A stretch of DNA of 64,000 bases, from the NCBI GenBank assembly GCA_016286535.1, contig JAEESZ010000007.1, positions 62,001 to 126,000 of the forward strand, read 5' to 3'. The notes beneath the pieces are model-generated. The model saw nothing but the letters and a program-made list of their open reading frames with translations, was not told the DNA's origin and searched no databases. The DNA is from Treponema sp. (lineage in GTDB: Bacteria > Spirochaetota > Spirochaetia > Treponematales > Treponemataceae). A program made the translations under genes and the position numbers. Of this stretch, positions 10,832 through 19,223 are shown one piece after another. Positions within the stretch are counted from its first letter, which is position 1. Each line of letters starts with the position of its first letter.

Positions 10832-10963
10832 AACCCCGGTTACTTTTACCGGTAACCAGGGTTAAAAAAAAACAAGGTTCCCGGTCAGTAACACTAAAAG
10901 GGAACCTTGCCGTCCAGCTTCACTGGACATCGGAGAGAGTTTATCAGCTTATTTACAAGCTGA
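10832..10963. ncRNA. cluster of four hairpins between epsC and radA; possible structured RNA
   Basis: Four successive inverted repeats occupy most of the 232-base gap: (1) 10832-10843 with 10852-10863, one mismatch, followed by nine A; (2) a perfect 10-base stem 10873-10882 with 10900-10909; (3) GTCCAG/CTGGAC at 10912-10928; (4) TCAGCTT/AAGCTGA at 10944-10963. None has a clear U-run, so this is not an ordinary terminator. No open frame or recognised RNA family is seen. It could be a small RNA, a long 3' structure of epsC or a leader of radA. Confidence 0.4.
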
Positions 10964-11050
10964 CTTTAATATAATACTTAACACTTTGAGTTGTCAATAT
11001 ATTCAAAATAAAAAAATTATTAAAGATTTGTTATTTTCTGGAGTTTTTTT

Positions 11051-12412
11051 ATGGCAAAGAAGAACGGTTCTATAATGTACAAATGCAGTAACTGCGGTTA
11101 TTCTCAGCCCCGCTGGCTGGGCCGCTGCCCCGATTGCGGGGAGTGGAATTCTCTGGAAGAAATCATCATAGATAAAACAAAAACTGGTCCTGCCGGCAGA
11201 ACTTCAGAAGAGCAGGTAAAAGTAAAGCCGGTTTCCCTTTCCAGCGTAGATGCTTCTGACACCTCAAGGATTTCTACAGGCATTGAAGAATTTGACCGGG
11301 TGCTTGGAGGTGGTGCCACAAAAAGATCTGCCATCTTACTTGGAGGAGAACCTGGAATTGGAAAATCAACCCTGCTCCTTCAAACCGCCTCAGGAATCAG
11401 CAATAAACTTGCAGCAGATAAACAAATTCTCTATGTAAGCGGAGAAGAATCTGCAGCCCAAATAAAAGACAGGGCCATTCGCCTTGGAATAGACTCTTCC
11501 AGAATACAGCTGCTCTGCACTTCGCGCCTGGATGACACCCTCGATGCCCTTGATTCCATCAATCCTCTTTTTGTAATTATTGATTCAATTCAGACAATTT
11601 ATTCTCTTGAAGCAGGAATTATTCCCGGAACTGTAAATCAGCTTAAATACTGCGCAAACGAACTTATTTCCTGGGTAAAAGAAAGGGACAGTGTTTTAAT
11701 AATGACTGCCCATGTTACAAAAGAGGGTACAATTGCCGGTCCTAAGGCTCTGGAACACATGGTAGATACCGTTATTTCCTTTGAAAGAAATAATGAAGAT
11801 ATAAGATTTTTACATGCACAGAAAAATCGTTTTGGCTCCGTGGACGAAATAGGCATTTTTTCTATGAGTTCAGAAGGTTTAAGTCCTATTGCAGATCCAA
11901 ATTCTCTTTTTATAAATAAAAGAGCTAACAGAAATGTAGCCGGTTTAAGCTGCACTCCCGTATTTGAAGGTTCCAGAGTCTTCCTTGTAGAGATTCAGGC
12001 CCTTACCGTTCCTGCAAAGGCATCTGTTTCAAGAATCTACAGCGAAAAGATTGATTCGGGCAGGGTTGCGAGAATTGCAGCCGTTATAGAAAAGCGATGC
12101 GGCCTTGTTTTCAGCGATCAGGATATTTACGTTAATGTTACCGGGGGAATAAAACTTTCTGAAAGTTCCATTGATGCAGCCCTGGCAGCAGCCCTCTATT
12201 CTGCAAGAACAGACCTTCCTGTAAAGGCAGAAACAACTTTATTTGGCGAAATCAGCCTTACGGGCGAAGTTCAGCCGGTCGGAAAAGCAAAACAGAGAAT
12301 TAAAACTGCACAGAATTTTGGGTCAAAATGTATTATTTGTAACGAAAAAGACGATTCCTGCCTTCAGGTTTGTGACATAAAGACACTAATCAAGAGCGCT
12401 TTTTCAAACTAA
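11051..12412 (+). CDS. radA: DNA repair ATPase RadA (Sms)
   Basis: A RecA-like ATPase with helicase-like branch migration activity in recombinational repair. The 453 residues show the N-terminal zinc finger (CSNC and CPDC, residues 12-29), Walker A GEPGIGKST (99-107), the RadA signature KNRFG (258-262) and a C-terminal Lon-protease-like domain (GGIKLSESSIDAALAAAL). A GGAG ribosome-binding site precedes the ATG. Length is normal. Downstream is the sigma-54 promoter of hsp20. Confidence 0.97.
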   Translation: MAKKNGSIMYKCSNCGYSQPRWLGRCPDCGEWNSLEEIIIDKTKTGPAGRTSEEQVKVKPVSLSSVDASDTSRISTGIEEFDRVLGGGATKRSAILLGGEPGIGKSTLLLQTASGISNKLAADKQILYVSGEESAAQIKDRAIRLGIDSSRIQLLCTSRLDDTLDALDSINPLFVIIDSIQTIYSLEAGIIPGTVNQLKYCANELISWVKERDSVLIMTAHVTKEGTIAGPKALEHMVDTVISFERNNEDIRFLHAQKNRFGSVDEIGIFSMSSEGLSPIADPNSLFINKRANRNVAGLSCTPVFEGSRVFLVEIQALTVPAKASVSRIYSEKIDSGRVARIAAVIEKRCGLVFSDQDIYVNVTGGIKLSESSIDAALAAALYSARTDLPVKAETTLFGEISLTGEVQPVGKAKQRIKTAQNFGSKCIICNEKDDSCLQVCDIKTLIKSAFSN

Positions 12413-12523
12413 GTGGGATTTTCTGACACATTAAAAAAATAAATATTTCTGGCTTTTGGACGATTTTCGCGTTTTTTTGAAGAAATTTTCAATTTTTTAC
12501 TTTTTTTTGTAAAATCCGGGCAG

Positions 12524-12541
12524 TTGGCACAAAACTTGCTA
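12524..12541 (+). promoter_or_regulatory. sigma-54 (RpoN) promoter of hsp20
   Basis: TTGGCAC-AAAAC-TTGCT matches the -24/-12 consensus (TGGCAC-N5-TTGCW), with the invariant GG (12526-12527) and GC (12538-12539) exactly 10 bases apart. The predicted start is near 12551, about 34 bases before the hsp20 ATG. The AT-rich upstream stretch (12420-12515) could hold an activator site. rpoN itself is at 20646-22064. Confidence 0.85.
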
Positions 12542-12584
12542 TATGTAAAGTGAAAGATAAAATTAAATGTTCAGGAGGTATGTT

Positions 12585-12998
12585 ATGAACGAACTTTCAC
12601 TTTTAGACTCAATTTTTAATAATGTTTTATGCGATGCAGAAGCATCAGGCAGCTGTTACTATTCTCCAAGAGTGGACGTAAAAGAAGAAGAAAAGGCCTA
12701 CACTCTTGAAATGGAATTACCTGGAAAAAGCGAAGAGGATATAAACATTCAGCTGGATCATAATAATCTTACAATTTCTTCAAAAACAGAAGAAAAGAAA
12801 GATGAAAAGAAAAAGGATGAAAAATCAAAATACATTCTTAAGGAACGCCGCGCCCCTCAGTTTGAAAGACGTTTCAGACTTCCGGAAGACGTTGATCTTG
12901 AAGAAATTAATGCAAACTTCAAAAATGGTCTGCTGATTATAAACATGCAGAAAAAAGCTGCCGCAGCCCCAAGAAGAATTTCAATCCAGGCCTGCTAA
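12585..12998 (+). CDS. small heat-shock protein, Hsp20/alpha-crystallin family
   Basis: ATP-independent holdase of 137 residues. The alpha-crystallin domain covers about residues 24-130, with the family-typical MELPGKSEEDINIQLDHNNL and the A-x-F-x-N-G-L segment NANFKNGLLII; the C-terminal I-x-I motif is ISIQA. A Lys/Glu-rich loop (about 64-82) is charged and longer than usual. The start at 12585 is chosen over one 18 bases upstream because AGGAGG sits 8 bases before it. It ends 18 bases from the convergent pgsA. Confidence 0.93.
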   Translation: MNELSLLDSIFNNVLCDAEASGSCYYSPRVDVKEEEKAYTLEMELPGKSEEDINIQLDHNNLTISSKTEEKKDEKKKDEKSKYILKERRAPQFERRFRLPEDVDLEEINANFKNGLLIINMQKKAAAAPRRISIQAC

Positions 12999-13016
12999 AA
13001 GCAGCCGGGAAAAAGC

Positions 13017-13643
13017 TTATTTTGCAGCTTCTTTTAATACCTTTCCAAAATGTGAAAGGTAATCTATAAAAGAAACATAGCTTAAAATAACGCAGATTAC
13101 AAATAAAACACTTGCAGCAATTTTTAATGCTCCAAAGAAAGGCGGTATAACTTCGAATCGTACCAGACATTCAAGGAATAAGGCATAAAAGCCTGAAACA
13201 ATGTAAACTACGGTCTTGAGTTTGCCGCCTTTTCTTGCTGCAATGGCTACTCCCTGTTTTGCAGCAACCATTCTTAAGAAGTTCTGCGAGAACTCCCTTA
13301 TCATTAAAAGCATAAAAAGAACCGGATACATATATCCACCTTCCGAACCGAAAGAGAACATATAACAAATCATCGTTGTAAGATGAAGAATTACATCTGC
13401 AAAAGGATCAAAAAGCTTTCCAAAATCGCTTACTTCGTTATTCTTTCTTGCGTAAAATCCATCCAGAAAATCTGTCAACTCGGCAAAAAGAAGACATGGA
13501 ATTGCAATACACATAAAGATTTTTGCTAAAAGTGAAGCAAAATCTGGAGACAGAGGCTTTATCCACATTGGAATAAAGTACAAAAGCACAAAAATTGGCG
13601 CATATATAATTCTTACAAAAGTAAATTTATTCGACAGTTTCAT
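13017..13643 (-). CDS. pgsA: CDP-alcohol phosphatidyltransferase, probably phosphatidylglycerophosphate synthase
   Basis: Integral membrane enzyme that condenses CDP-diacylglycerol with an alcohol phosphate, here probably glycerol-3-phosphate. The 208 residues hold the complete CDP-alcohol signature DxxDGxxAR...GxxxDxxxD (DFLDGFYAR followed by GKLFDPFAD) between hydrophobic helices. Length and the N-terminus MKLSNKFTFVRIIYAPIF fit PgsA; phosphatidylserine or phosphatidylinositol synthases share the motif, so substrate is less certain. Confidence 0.85.
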   Translation of the reverse strand: MKLSNKFTFVRIIYAPIFVLLYFIPMWIKPLSPDFASLLAKIFMCIAIPCLLFAELTDFLDGFYARKNNEVSDFGKLFDPFADVILHLTTMICYMFSFGSEGGYMYPVLFMLLMIREFSQNFLRMVAAKQGVAIAARKGGKLKTVVYIVSGFYALFLECLVRFEVIPPFFGALKIAASVLFVICVILSYVSFIDYLSHFGKVLKEAAK

Positions 13644-13692
13644 AGTGATAGTATTAAAAATTCAAGGATAAAAGTCAATATTTTCTGATTTT

Positions 13693-14511
13693 TTAGTAGG
13701 TTTTAAAATCCTGAACTATGCTTACAGCAGACTTTACCTCATATTCGGGTAATTCCTCCTTAATAAAATGCAATGCCTGCTGAACAATAGCGGGAGAATC
13801 CGAAACTCCATAAAGAATAAACTCATTTTTCTCTATTCTTGCATGCATAAATTCAATATTCAGTTTCTTTTCAAAATAAAGCTTATTAATTATTCTTTGA
13901 GCGGTCAGCTTTTCCTGAATCTTCTTTTTTCCTTCTTCTTCCAGCTCTGCAGTAACAGTTTCTTTTACAATATCTGCAATTATTGCGGCAGTTTTTTCTA
14001 CACTTACATAGCCGGTATTTAAAACTGCGTGATATAAAGAAGAATTATCAATATCTACATTGTAAAAACTCTGATGAAAGCCTGCACGGTTCTGGTCACT
14101 TTCCGCAATCCTCTGTTTTGCCTGCTTGTCATCCCAGTTGAACTCTTTTTTAAGTCTTTCAATTCTTGTTTTTTCGTCTGCTACAAGGCGGACTGAAACA
14201 TTGTTAGGAAGATCTTCTAAAACTGCAAAGGCTCCCCTTCCAATAATTATGACATTTCCCAAAGCGGCAGCTTCTAAAATAGCCATCTGAACATAATTAA
14301 GATATTCATCCCTGTTTTTAGCAAGTGATGCAAAAAATCCGGGCTTACGCTCATCATATTTAGGCATTTTTGACTCCGGAAAGCCCAGCTCAACTATTCT
14401 TTTTTCTATATCCTTACGGGATACAAATTTATAACCGATTTGCTGTGCAAGAGATTGTGCAACTTCATCACCCCATGCTGCTACCTGTCTTGATAATGTA
14501 ATTACTGCCAT
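13693..14511 (-). CDS. cytidylate-kinase-like protein with extra C-terminal domain
   Basis: The 272-residue protein resembles the cytidylate kinase-like family (Cytidylate_kin2): ITLSRQ at the start, IIIGRGAFAVLEDL at about 88-101, and a lid-like KKEFNWDDKQAKQRIAESDQ. A canonical GxxxxGK[ST] loop is absent; the corresponding position reads SRQVAAWGDEVAQ. A C-terminal stretch of about 65 residues (NIEFMHARIEKNEFILYGVS onward) looks like a small alpha-beta domain reminiscent of BON or secretin-type folds. A GGGGGAG ribosome-binding site supports the start. Activity is unknown. Confidence 0.75.
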   Translation of the reverse strand: MAVITLSRQVAAWGDEVAQSLAQQIGYKFVSRKDIEKRIVELGFPESKMPKYDERKPGFFASLAKNRDEYLNYVQMAILEAAALGNVIIIGRGAFAVLEDLPNNVSVRLVADEKTRIERLKKEFNWDDKQAKQRIAESDQNRAGFHQSFYNVDIDNSSLYHAVLNTGYVSVEKTAAIIADIVKETVTAELEEEGKKKIQEKLTAQRIINKLYFEKKLNIEFMHARIEKNEFILYGVSDSPAIVQQALHFIKEELPEYEVKSAVSIVQDFKTY

Positions 14512-14616
14512 ACAAAGCTCCCCCTGGAATTAATTCCAGATTTGAAAAAAACGCACTGTATATTATAATAAATCTGCTTTACAATTCTGTCAAAAGGGAA
14601 TAATAGTAGGTATAAG

Positions 14617-15183
14617 ATGAAAAATTATTTTACTAAAGATGATGAAAAATTAAAGTGGACCCAGGGCCAAAGTAAAAAGCTGCTGGATACCTGTGTTTTT
14701 GAAGTTACTTCGGTTGACAGCTGCTCTGCACAGGGAGTTCGCGGAGATTACATCATAATGAATGCCAGAGACTGGGTTATTGTTATTCCCCGCCATGATG
14801 ATAATTTTCTTATGGTAAAACAGTGGCGCCATGGAGAAAAAGCCCTTAGCATTGAATTTCCTGGTGGCGTAATTGATAGGGGCGAAGCACCCGAGGCTGC
14901 CGCAAGAAGAGAACTGGAAGAAGAAACAGGATTTAAGGCCGGAAAGTTGACTAAACTTGGCAGTGTGAACCCTAATCCCGCTTTATTTTCAAATCATCTG
15001 CATGTATTTCTGGCAGAAGATTTAATAAGCACAGGCCAGCAGCATTTGGATGAGGATGAGTTTATAAATTACTTTGAAATGCCAATAAATGAAGTGTTGC
15101 AGGGAATGGGCACAGAACAGTTCCCTCATGCATTAATGGGAACTGCCCTGGCTATGTATTTGAAAAGTCAGATAAAACTCTAA
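14617..15183 (+). CDS. Nudix hydrolase, ADP-ribose pyrophosphatase-like
   Basis: A 188-residue Nudix protein. The Nudix box GX5EX7REUXEEXGU is complete at residues 84-106 (GVIDRGE, then REL and EEETGF). The following NPALFSNHLHVFLAEDL is typical of ADP-ribose/ADP-sugar pyrophosphatases, which hydrolyse nucleoside diphosphate sugars. It stands alone on the plus strand and ends 5 bases from the convergent LysM gene. The exact substrate cannot be read from sequence. Confidence 0.88.
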   Translation: MKNYFTKDDEKLKWTQGQSKKLLDTCVFEVTSVDSCSAQGVRGDYIIMNARDWVIVIPRHDDNFLMVKQWRHGEKALSIEFPGGVIDRGEAPEAAARRELEEETGFKAGKLTKLGSVNPNPALFSNHLHVFLAEDLISTGQQHLDEDEFINYFEMPINEVLQGMGTEQFPHALMGTALAMYLKSQIKL

Positions 15184-15188
15184 TCAGC

Positions 15189-15878
15189 TTACTCGCCGTA
15201 AGTTTCGTATTCCTTCTTTGGATCGTAAGTTCCTTTTCTGTATTCACCGGTAAGACTTGGAATCTTCATCTTCATACCAGGGTGAATAAGATTTGGATCC
15301 TCCGGCTTAGGCATTTTGTCTTTGTTTGCCTGGTAGAGGTTTTCCCAGAGTAAAGGATTGTTGTATACGTATGGACGGCCGGAAATATTCCAGTAACAGT
15401 CTTTTGTTTCTGCCCATGGACGAACAATGTAGAATTCTGGAAGTGGTGTTACTTCTCTGATTCCGTCTAAATCTGCAAGACAAGCCTTTGCATATTCAAT
15501 TGCCTTCTGGAAATCTTCAGACTCAAAAGAAGTAAGGGCATTATCAAGGTTTTCCTTAGCAGAAGTATATGCCATTGGGAATGTGTGCTCTGCATCAATT
15601 TTTTCTGCATAAGCAAGCTGATTTTTTGCCATACCAATGTAGTTTTCTGCATCTGTACGGGCAAGCATCATCTGGATATAAGCCTTAGAAAGTTCAGCAT
15701 TTTCTGTAGCCTTCTGTGCATATTCATAAGATAATTCATATTCACCTGCATCTAAGGCTGTCTGAGCTTTTTTTGTATATTCATCAGCTAATTTCTGATA
15801 AGTGTTGTTTTTATAACTTACTGCAAAGATTGAAGCAGTAAGAACTGTTATTAATACAACTGTAAATAACTTTTTCAT
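15189..15878 (-). CDS. secreted LysM-type protein, possibly TmpB-like
   Basis: The 229-residue protein has a signal peptide (MKKLFTVVLITVLTASIFA), a helical TPR-like middle (residues 28-150, rich in Ala, Glu, Tyr) and a C-terminal region YIVRPWAETKDCYWNISGRP onward with NPLLWENLYQANKDKMPKPE and IHPGMKMKIP, which fits a LysM peptidoglycan-binding fold. It lies 20 bases downstream of a coiled-coil lipoprotein, an arrangement like the TmpA/TmpB pair of T. pallidum. The Tmp comparison is from memory of architecture and is unverified. Confidence 0.7.
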   Translation of the reverse strand: MKKLFTVVLITVLTASIFAVSYKNNTYQKLADEYTKKAQTALDAGEYELSYEYAQKATENAELSKAYIQMMLARTDAENYIGMAKNQLAYAEKIDAEHTFPMAYTSAKENLDNALTSFESEDFQKAIEYAKACLADLDGIREVTPLPEFYIVRPWAETKDCYWNISGRPYVYNNPLLWENLYQANKDKMPKPEDPNLIHPGMKMKIPSLTGEYRKGTYDPKKEYETYGE

Positions 15879-15898
15879 AACATTACCTCACTACTTTT

Positions 15899-16915
15899 TT
15901 AATTTGCATCCTGTACAGCATCAATTAATGTTGAAGCGGCATCCTTTGCCTGTTCAACCATTGCTTCTTCAATAGTTTCTGCTACTTCAATTTCTGCATC
16001 ATCAGGATTTGCATAAGTTTCTTCTTCAAGAAGTTCTGCATCTTCATCTTCGATACCGTCTACTTTTTCTGTAAGAGGAGCCTTTGTATCTGCTTCCATA
16101 GCATAAAGTTCACTTTCTTCTACACGTTTTTTTGCTTCTTCAAGGGCAGCAAGGGCTGCAGCACGTTTTTCGTAGATTTCGTTATACAAAGCAAGATAGG
16201 TTTCTTTTGCAGACTGATAATTCTTATATGCAGCCTTTGAGTTCTGCATTGCATATACAGTATCACCCTTCTTAAAGGTTTCTGTTGCTTCTTTATATTC
16301 TTCTGCACGAGAAACACCGGCTTTTACGCTGTCTGCCTGTTTCTTTGCCTGATATGCTGCTTCTCTTTCTTCTTTTGCAAGTTTCTTATAAGCAACATTC
16401 AATACGGCTGTAAAGTTTGCATAAGCGGCTTCAGATTCACCTACAAAAGTTGTTGCAGGATCTCCGTTCTTAAAGGCTTCTTCTACCTTTGCAAGAGCTT
16501 CTACACCAGAATCATAATTTTTCTGACTGTATGAAGCATATCCGTTATCATCGATTTCCTGTTTTGCTTCGCTGGCTTTAATATAGCTGGCAAGAGCCTG
16601 ATACTTTGCAACCAGTTCAGCAGAATCTTCTGCTGTAATAACTCCGCCATCTGCTTTTAATTTGTCGTAATTATCATCAATAGCTTTTAATAATTCAGCA
16701 GCCTTTTCTTCTGCGCCGGCTTTTATTGCTAAATCACGCGCACCATCAATTAAAGCTAAAGTGGCAGTATTATCTACAACTTCCTCAACTGTTTCTTCAA
16801 TCTGCTCTTCTACAGGAGCTTGTGGTTTTGGTTCTTCCTCAACAGGCTTAGATCCACATGAAATAAACATTACAAGTGCACAAGCCGAGAGAAATCCGAG
16901 AATTACTTTCTTCAT
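15899..16915 (-). CDS. Ala/Glu-rich coiled-coil lipoprotein, possibly TmpA-like
   Basis: Lipoprotein of 338 residues: signal sequence MKKVILGFLSACALVMFISC with the lipid-attached Cys at the end, then a Glu/Pro linker and about 230 residues of helical, Ala/Lys/Glu-rich sequence likely to form coiled coils, ending in an acidic tail. The ATG at 16915 is chosen over an in-frame GTG 12 bases upstream because that GTG overlaps the GAGG ribosome-binding site. It is co-directional with the LysM gene and probably forms an operon linking outer membrane and peptidoglycan. Confidence 0.75.
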   Translation of the reverse strand: MKKVILGFLSACALVMFISCGSKPVEEEPKPQAPVEEQIEETVEEVVDNTATLALIDGARDLAIKAGAEEKAAELLKAIDDNYDKLKADGGVITAEDSAELVAKYQALASYIKASEAKQEIDDNGYASYSQKNYDSGVEALAKVEEAFKNGDPATTFVGESEAAYANFTAVLNVAYKKLAKEEREAAYQAKKQADSVKAGVSRAEEYKEATETFKKGDTVYAMQNSKAAYKNYQSAKETYLALYNEIYEKRAAALAALEEAKKRVEESELYAMEADTKAPLTEKVDGIEDEDAELLEEETYANPDDAEIEVAETIEEAMVEQAKDAASTLIDAVQDAN

Positions 16916-17045
16916 GAAATACCTCACTTTAATAATATCTATTTTACAATATATTTTTTTTTAACACAATCTTAGACTAAATTCCACTAATTATTTTACA
17001 AATCAAAAAAAGCCTTTATTATTATATAGATAATAGAGGTATTAT

Positions 17046-17276
17046 ATGACTGATAACTTTTCATTTAGTATCGAAAAACATCTGGGAAAGATTTCAGATG
17101 ATAAAAGCAGCTGGCCCATGGAACTTAATTTAGTTTCCTGGAGTAATCATCCTGCAAAATATGATTTGAGGCCCTGGTCTCCGGACCATCAGAAGATGGG
17201 AAAAGGCGTTACCTTTACGGCCGAAGAATTAAAGAACCTTAGGGATTTACTCAACAGCCTAGAAATCCAGGGGTAA
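17046..17276 (+). CDS. PC4/YdbC-like ssDNA-binding protein
   Basis: A 76-residue protein of the YdbC/PC4-like family: SIEKHLGKISDDKSSWPMEL, then NLVSWSNHPAKYDLRPW and MGKGVTFTAEELKNLRDLL. Members bind single-stranded DNA or RNA as dimers. A GAGG ribosome-binding site precedes the ATG. Its last 18 bases overlap the 3' end of the convergent holA. Confidence 0.85.
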   Translation: MTDNFSFSIEKHLGKISDDKSSWPMELNLVSWSNHPAKYDLRPWSPDHQKMGKGVTFTAEELKNLRDLLNSLEIQG

Positions 17277-18293
17277 TTCGTAAGAAGCGGTCTGAGCACC
17301 CTTTTTTACAACAATTTCATAGAGCATTTTCTGCAGATAAAGGTCTTCTAAAGTACTTCCGTTGCTTCGTATTTCCATGTCTGTTGAAGCTAAAAGAGCA
17401 AGGATTGCAGTTGCCTGAGGAAGATTCCAGATTTTTGCCGCATTTCTATACTGTTTCTGCATAAGTTTACTTGCAAAGCCTGAGCTGCGTAGATCTTCTT
17501 CTGAAGGTCCGCCGCCATAAGGTGATTTTTTTGCAAGATTGTGCCAGAGAGAAAGTTTTCTAAAACAGGAAGCAAGCCCCGCAATAAGGCTTACTGAGGA
17601 AGAATCTTTTGAAAGGCGGATTTTCTGCAAAATTTCCACACCATCAAGAAATCTTTTTTGAAGGTCTGCCTGGGAAGAAGAAATAGCATCAAAAAGAGTA
17701 AAGGCATTTTCTTCGCGATTATGGGTTAATACAGATTCAACATCTTCGCAGGTGATTGTATGTTCTTTTGGAAAAAGCAGAAAAAAACGTGAACACTCAT
17801 TCTTTAATGACTGGGTATTATTTTCTATCATGTCCAGAATTAAAGAACAGGCATCTGAATTAATTCTAAATCCATTTTTATTAAAGAAATTCACCAGCCA
17901 GTCCATTTTTTTATTATCAAAAAGCTCGTAAAATTTCTTTTTATTTGCAAGTGGAATAAGTTTATCTAATTTTGAATCTACAGAAATCTCATCAGAAATT
18001 AAAATAAGGACATTGTTTGGCTCTGGATTAGATTCGCACCAGTTTTTTAAGGTTTCAAGATCATCCTTCTTTTTTAAAAGCTCTGCATTTTTACAGACAA
18101 TGCAAACTCCATCAGAAAAAAGGGTTCCGCTCTGGAGGATTGTCATTATCTGGGCAAAGGGAGTTTCTACAAGATAAAAAGAATGTTCGTCTATATTGCC
18201 ATACTTCTTTTTAAGAGATTTTTTTACTGCCTGAACAGCTTCATCTCTTTCGCCGAATTCTGGTCCTGTATAAAGATAAACCGGTGCTGCCAT
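17259..18293 (-). CDS. holA: DNA polymerase III delta subunit
   Basis: The 344-residue delta subunit of the clamp loader opens the beta sliding clamp. The N-terminus MAAPVYLYTGPEFGERDEAV and the overall layout (RecA-like degenerate ATPase domains I/II, helical collar domain III) fit HolA, which lacks a functional P-loop. It starts 6 bases after lexA, implying co-transcription with an SOS repressor. Family similarity is recognised from pattern, not alignment. Confidence 0.88.
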   Translation of the reverse strand: MAAPVYLYTGPEFGERDEAVQAVKKSLKKKYGNIDEHSFYLVETPFAQIMTILQSGTLFSDGVCIVCKNAELLKKKDDLETLKNWCESNPEPNNVLILISDEISVDSKLDKLIPLANKKKFYELFDNKKMDWLVNFFNKNGFRINSDACSLILDMIENNTQSLKNECSRFFLLFPKEHTITCEDVESVLTHNREENAFTLFDAISSSQADLQKRFLDGVEILQKIRLSKDSSSVSLIAGLASCFRKLSLWHNLAKKSPYGGGPSEEDLRSSGFASKLMQKQYRNAAKIWNLPQATAILALLASTDMEIRSNGSTLEDLYLQKMLYEIVVKKGAQTASYELPLDF

Positions 18294-18299
18294 AATTTC

Positions 18300-18911
18300 C
18301 TAATAAGTTCTTACAATATTTGAAAGAATTCCAACAATTCTTACATCTGTACAGAAGATTGGCTGCATTGTCGGATTTTCAGGCTGCAGTCTGATTCTTT
18401 CTGATTCTTTGTAATAACGTTTTAAAGTAATTGCATCATCAATTACTGCTACTATAATCTGACCGTCTACAGCAGAATTTGCCTGCTCTACTACAGCCAG
18501 GTCTCCATCAAGAATTCCGGCGTTTATCATACTTTCGCCGCGAACCCTGAGAGCAAAATAACTTTTTCCGGGGCGAACAAAAGGCTCGGTTAAATTAACA
18601 TATCCGTCTAAATTCTCTTCGCTAAGCAAAGGTTTTCCTGCGGCTACAGTTCCAAGAAGAGGAACTTTACCTACAAATAAAGAAGCAGTCCTATTACGTT
18701 CATCAGAAAGAACTCTAATGGAGCGGGAACGGTTTTGTGCCTGAGTTAAAAAGCCTTTTTTCTGTAAGGCAGTAATATGATCCTGTACTGCGCGTAAAGA
18801 AATGCTGAAATTATTACTGATTTCTCTTACGGTTGGAGGATAACCATTCTGTTCTGTATAGTCTGCAATGTAATTTAAAACTTCTTTTTGACGGGCTGTA
18901 ATTTCTCGCAT
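18300..18911 (-). CDS. lexA: SOS repressor LexA
   Basis: The 203-residue repressor has an N-terminal winged helix (YPPTVREISNNFSISLRAVQ), an Ala91-Gly92 self-cleavage site in GTVAAGKP, catalytic Ser127 (RGESMINAG) and Lys164 (AITLKRYY). RecA filaments trigger cleavage after DNA damage. It lies 19 bases after ptsH and 6 before holA, in an unusual hprK-ptsH-lexA-holA order. I did not identify a LexA operator; the spirochaetal box is not known to me well enough to call one. Confidence 0.95.
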   Translation of the reverse strand: MREITARQKEVLNYIADYTEQNGYPPTVREISNNFSISLRAVQDHITALQKKGFLTQAQNRSRSIRVLSDERNRTASLFVGKVPLLGTVAAGKPLLSEENLDGYVNLTEPFVRPGKSYFALRVRGESMINAGILDGDLAVVEQANSAVDGQIIVAVIDDAITLKRYYKESERIRLQPENPTMQPIFCTDVRIVGILSNIVRTY

Positions 18912-18930
18912 TTTTACTCCCCTGCAGCTC

Positions 18931-19197
18931 TTACTCTTCTTCGAATTTACTGTTAAATAACTCTTCTATTGTTGCAGCGGCTTCTGATTCATCAGGACCT
19001 TCAACATTCAAAGTTAATTGAGTATTGTAGCCTGCTCCCATTGCAATTACACCCATAATTGACTTTGCATTTACTGTAGCGCCGTCTTTTGTGATTGTAA
19101 TTTCGCTTTCAAACTTATTTGAAGTCTGAGCGATAATTGCAGCTGGTCTAGCGTGAATTCCTGCGCGGTTCTGAACAGTTAAAATTTTTTCTACCAT
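18931..19197 (-). CDS. ptsH: phosphocarrier protein HPr
   Basis: An 88-residue HPr with His15 in NRAGIHARPAA (phosphorylated by Enzyme I) and Ser46 in NAKSIMGV (phosphorylated by HPr kinase). It follows hprK by 26 bases. No sugar-transport PTS component is in the window; spirochaetes such as T. pallidum have an incomplete PTS thought to be regulatory, and the same is inferred here. Confidence 0.96.
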   Translation of the reverse strand: MVEKILTVQNRAGIHARPAAIIAQTSNKFESEITITKDGATVNAKSIMGVIAMGAGYNTQLTLNVEGPDESEAAATIEELFNSKFEEE

Positions 19198-19223
19198 GTT
19201 AATTTCCTTATAAAATGTTTATT

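Noticed and set aside
10832..10872. Intrinsic terminator after epsC
   Set aside because: The stem is followed by A9 rather than U on the plus strand, and on the minus strand the T-run precedes the stem.
17533..17546. Sigma-54-like sequence TGGCACAATCTTGC on the minus strand inside holA
   Set aside because: The GG-GC spacing is 9 rather than 10 bases and it lies within coding sequence, so it is unlikely to be a promoter.
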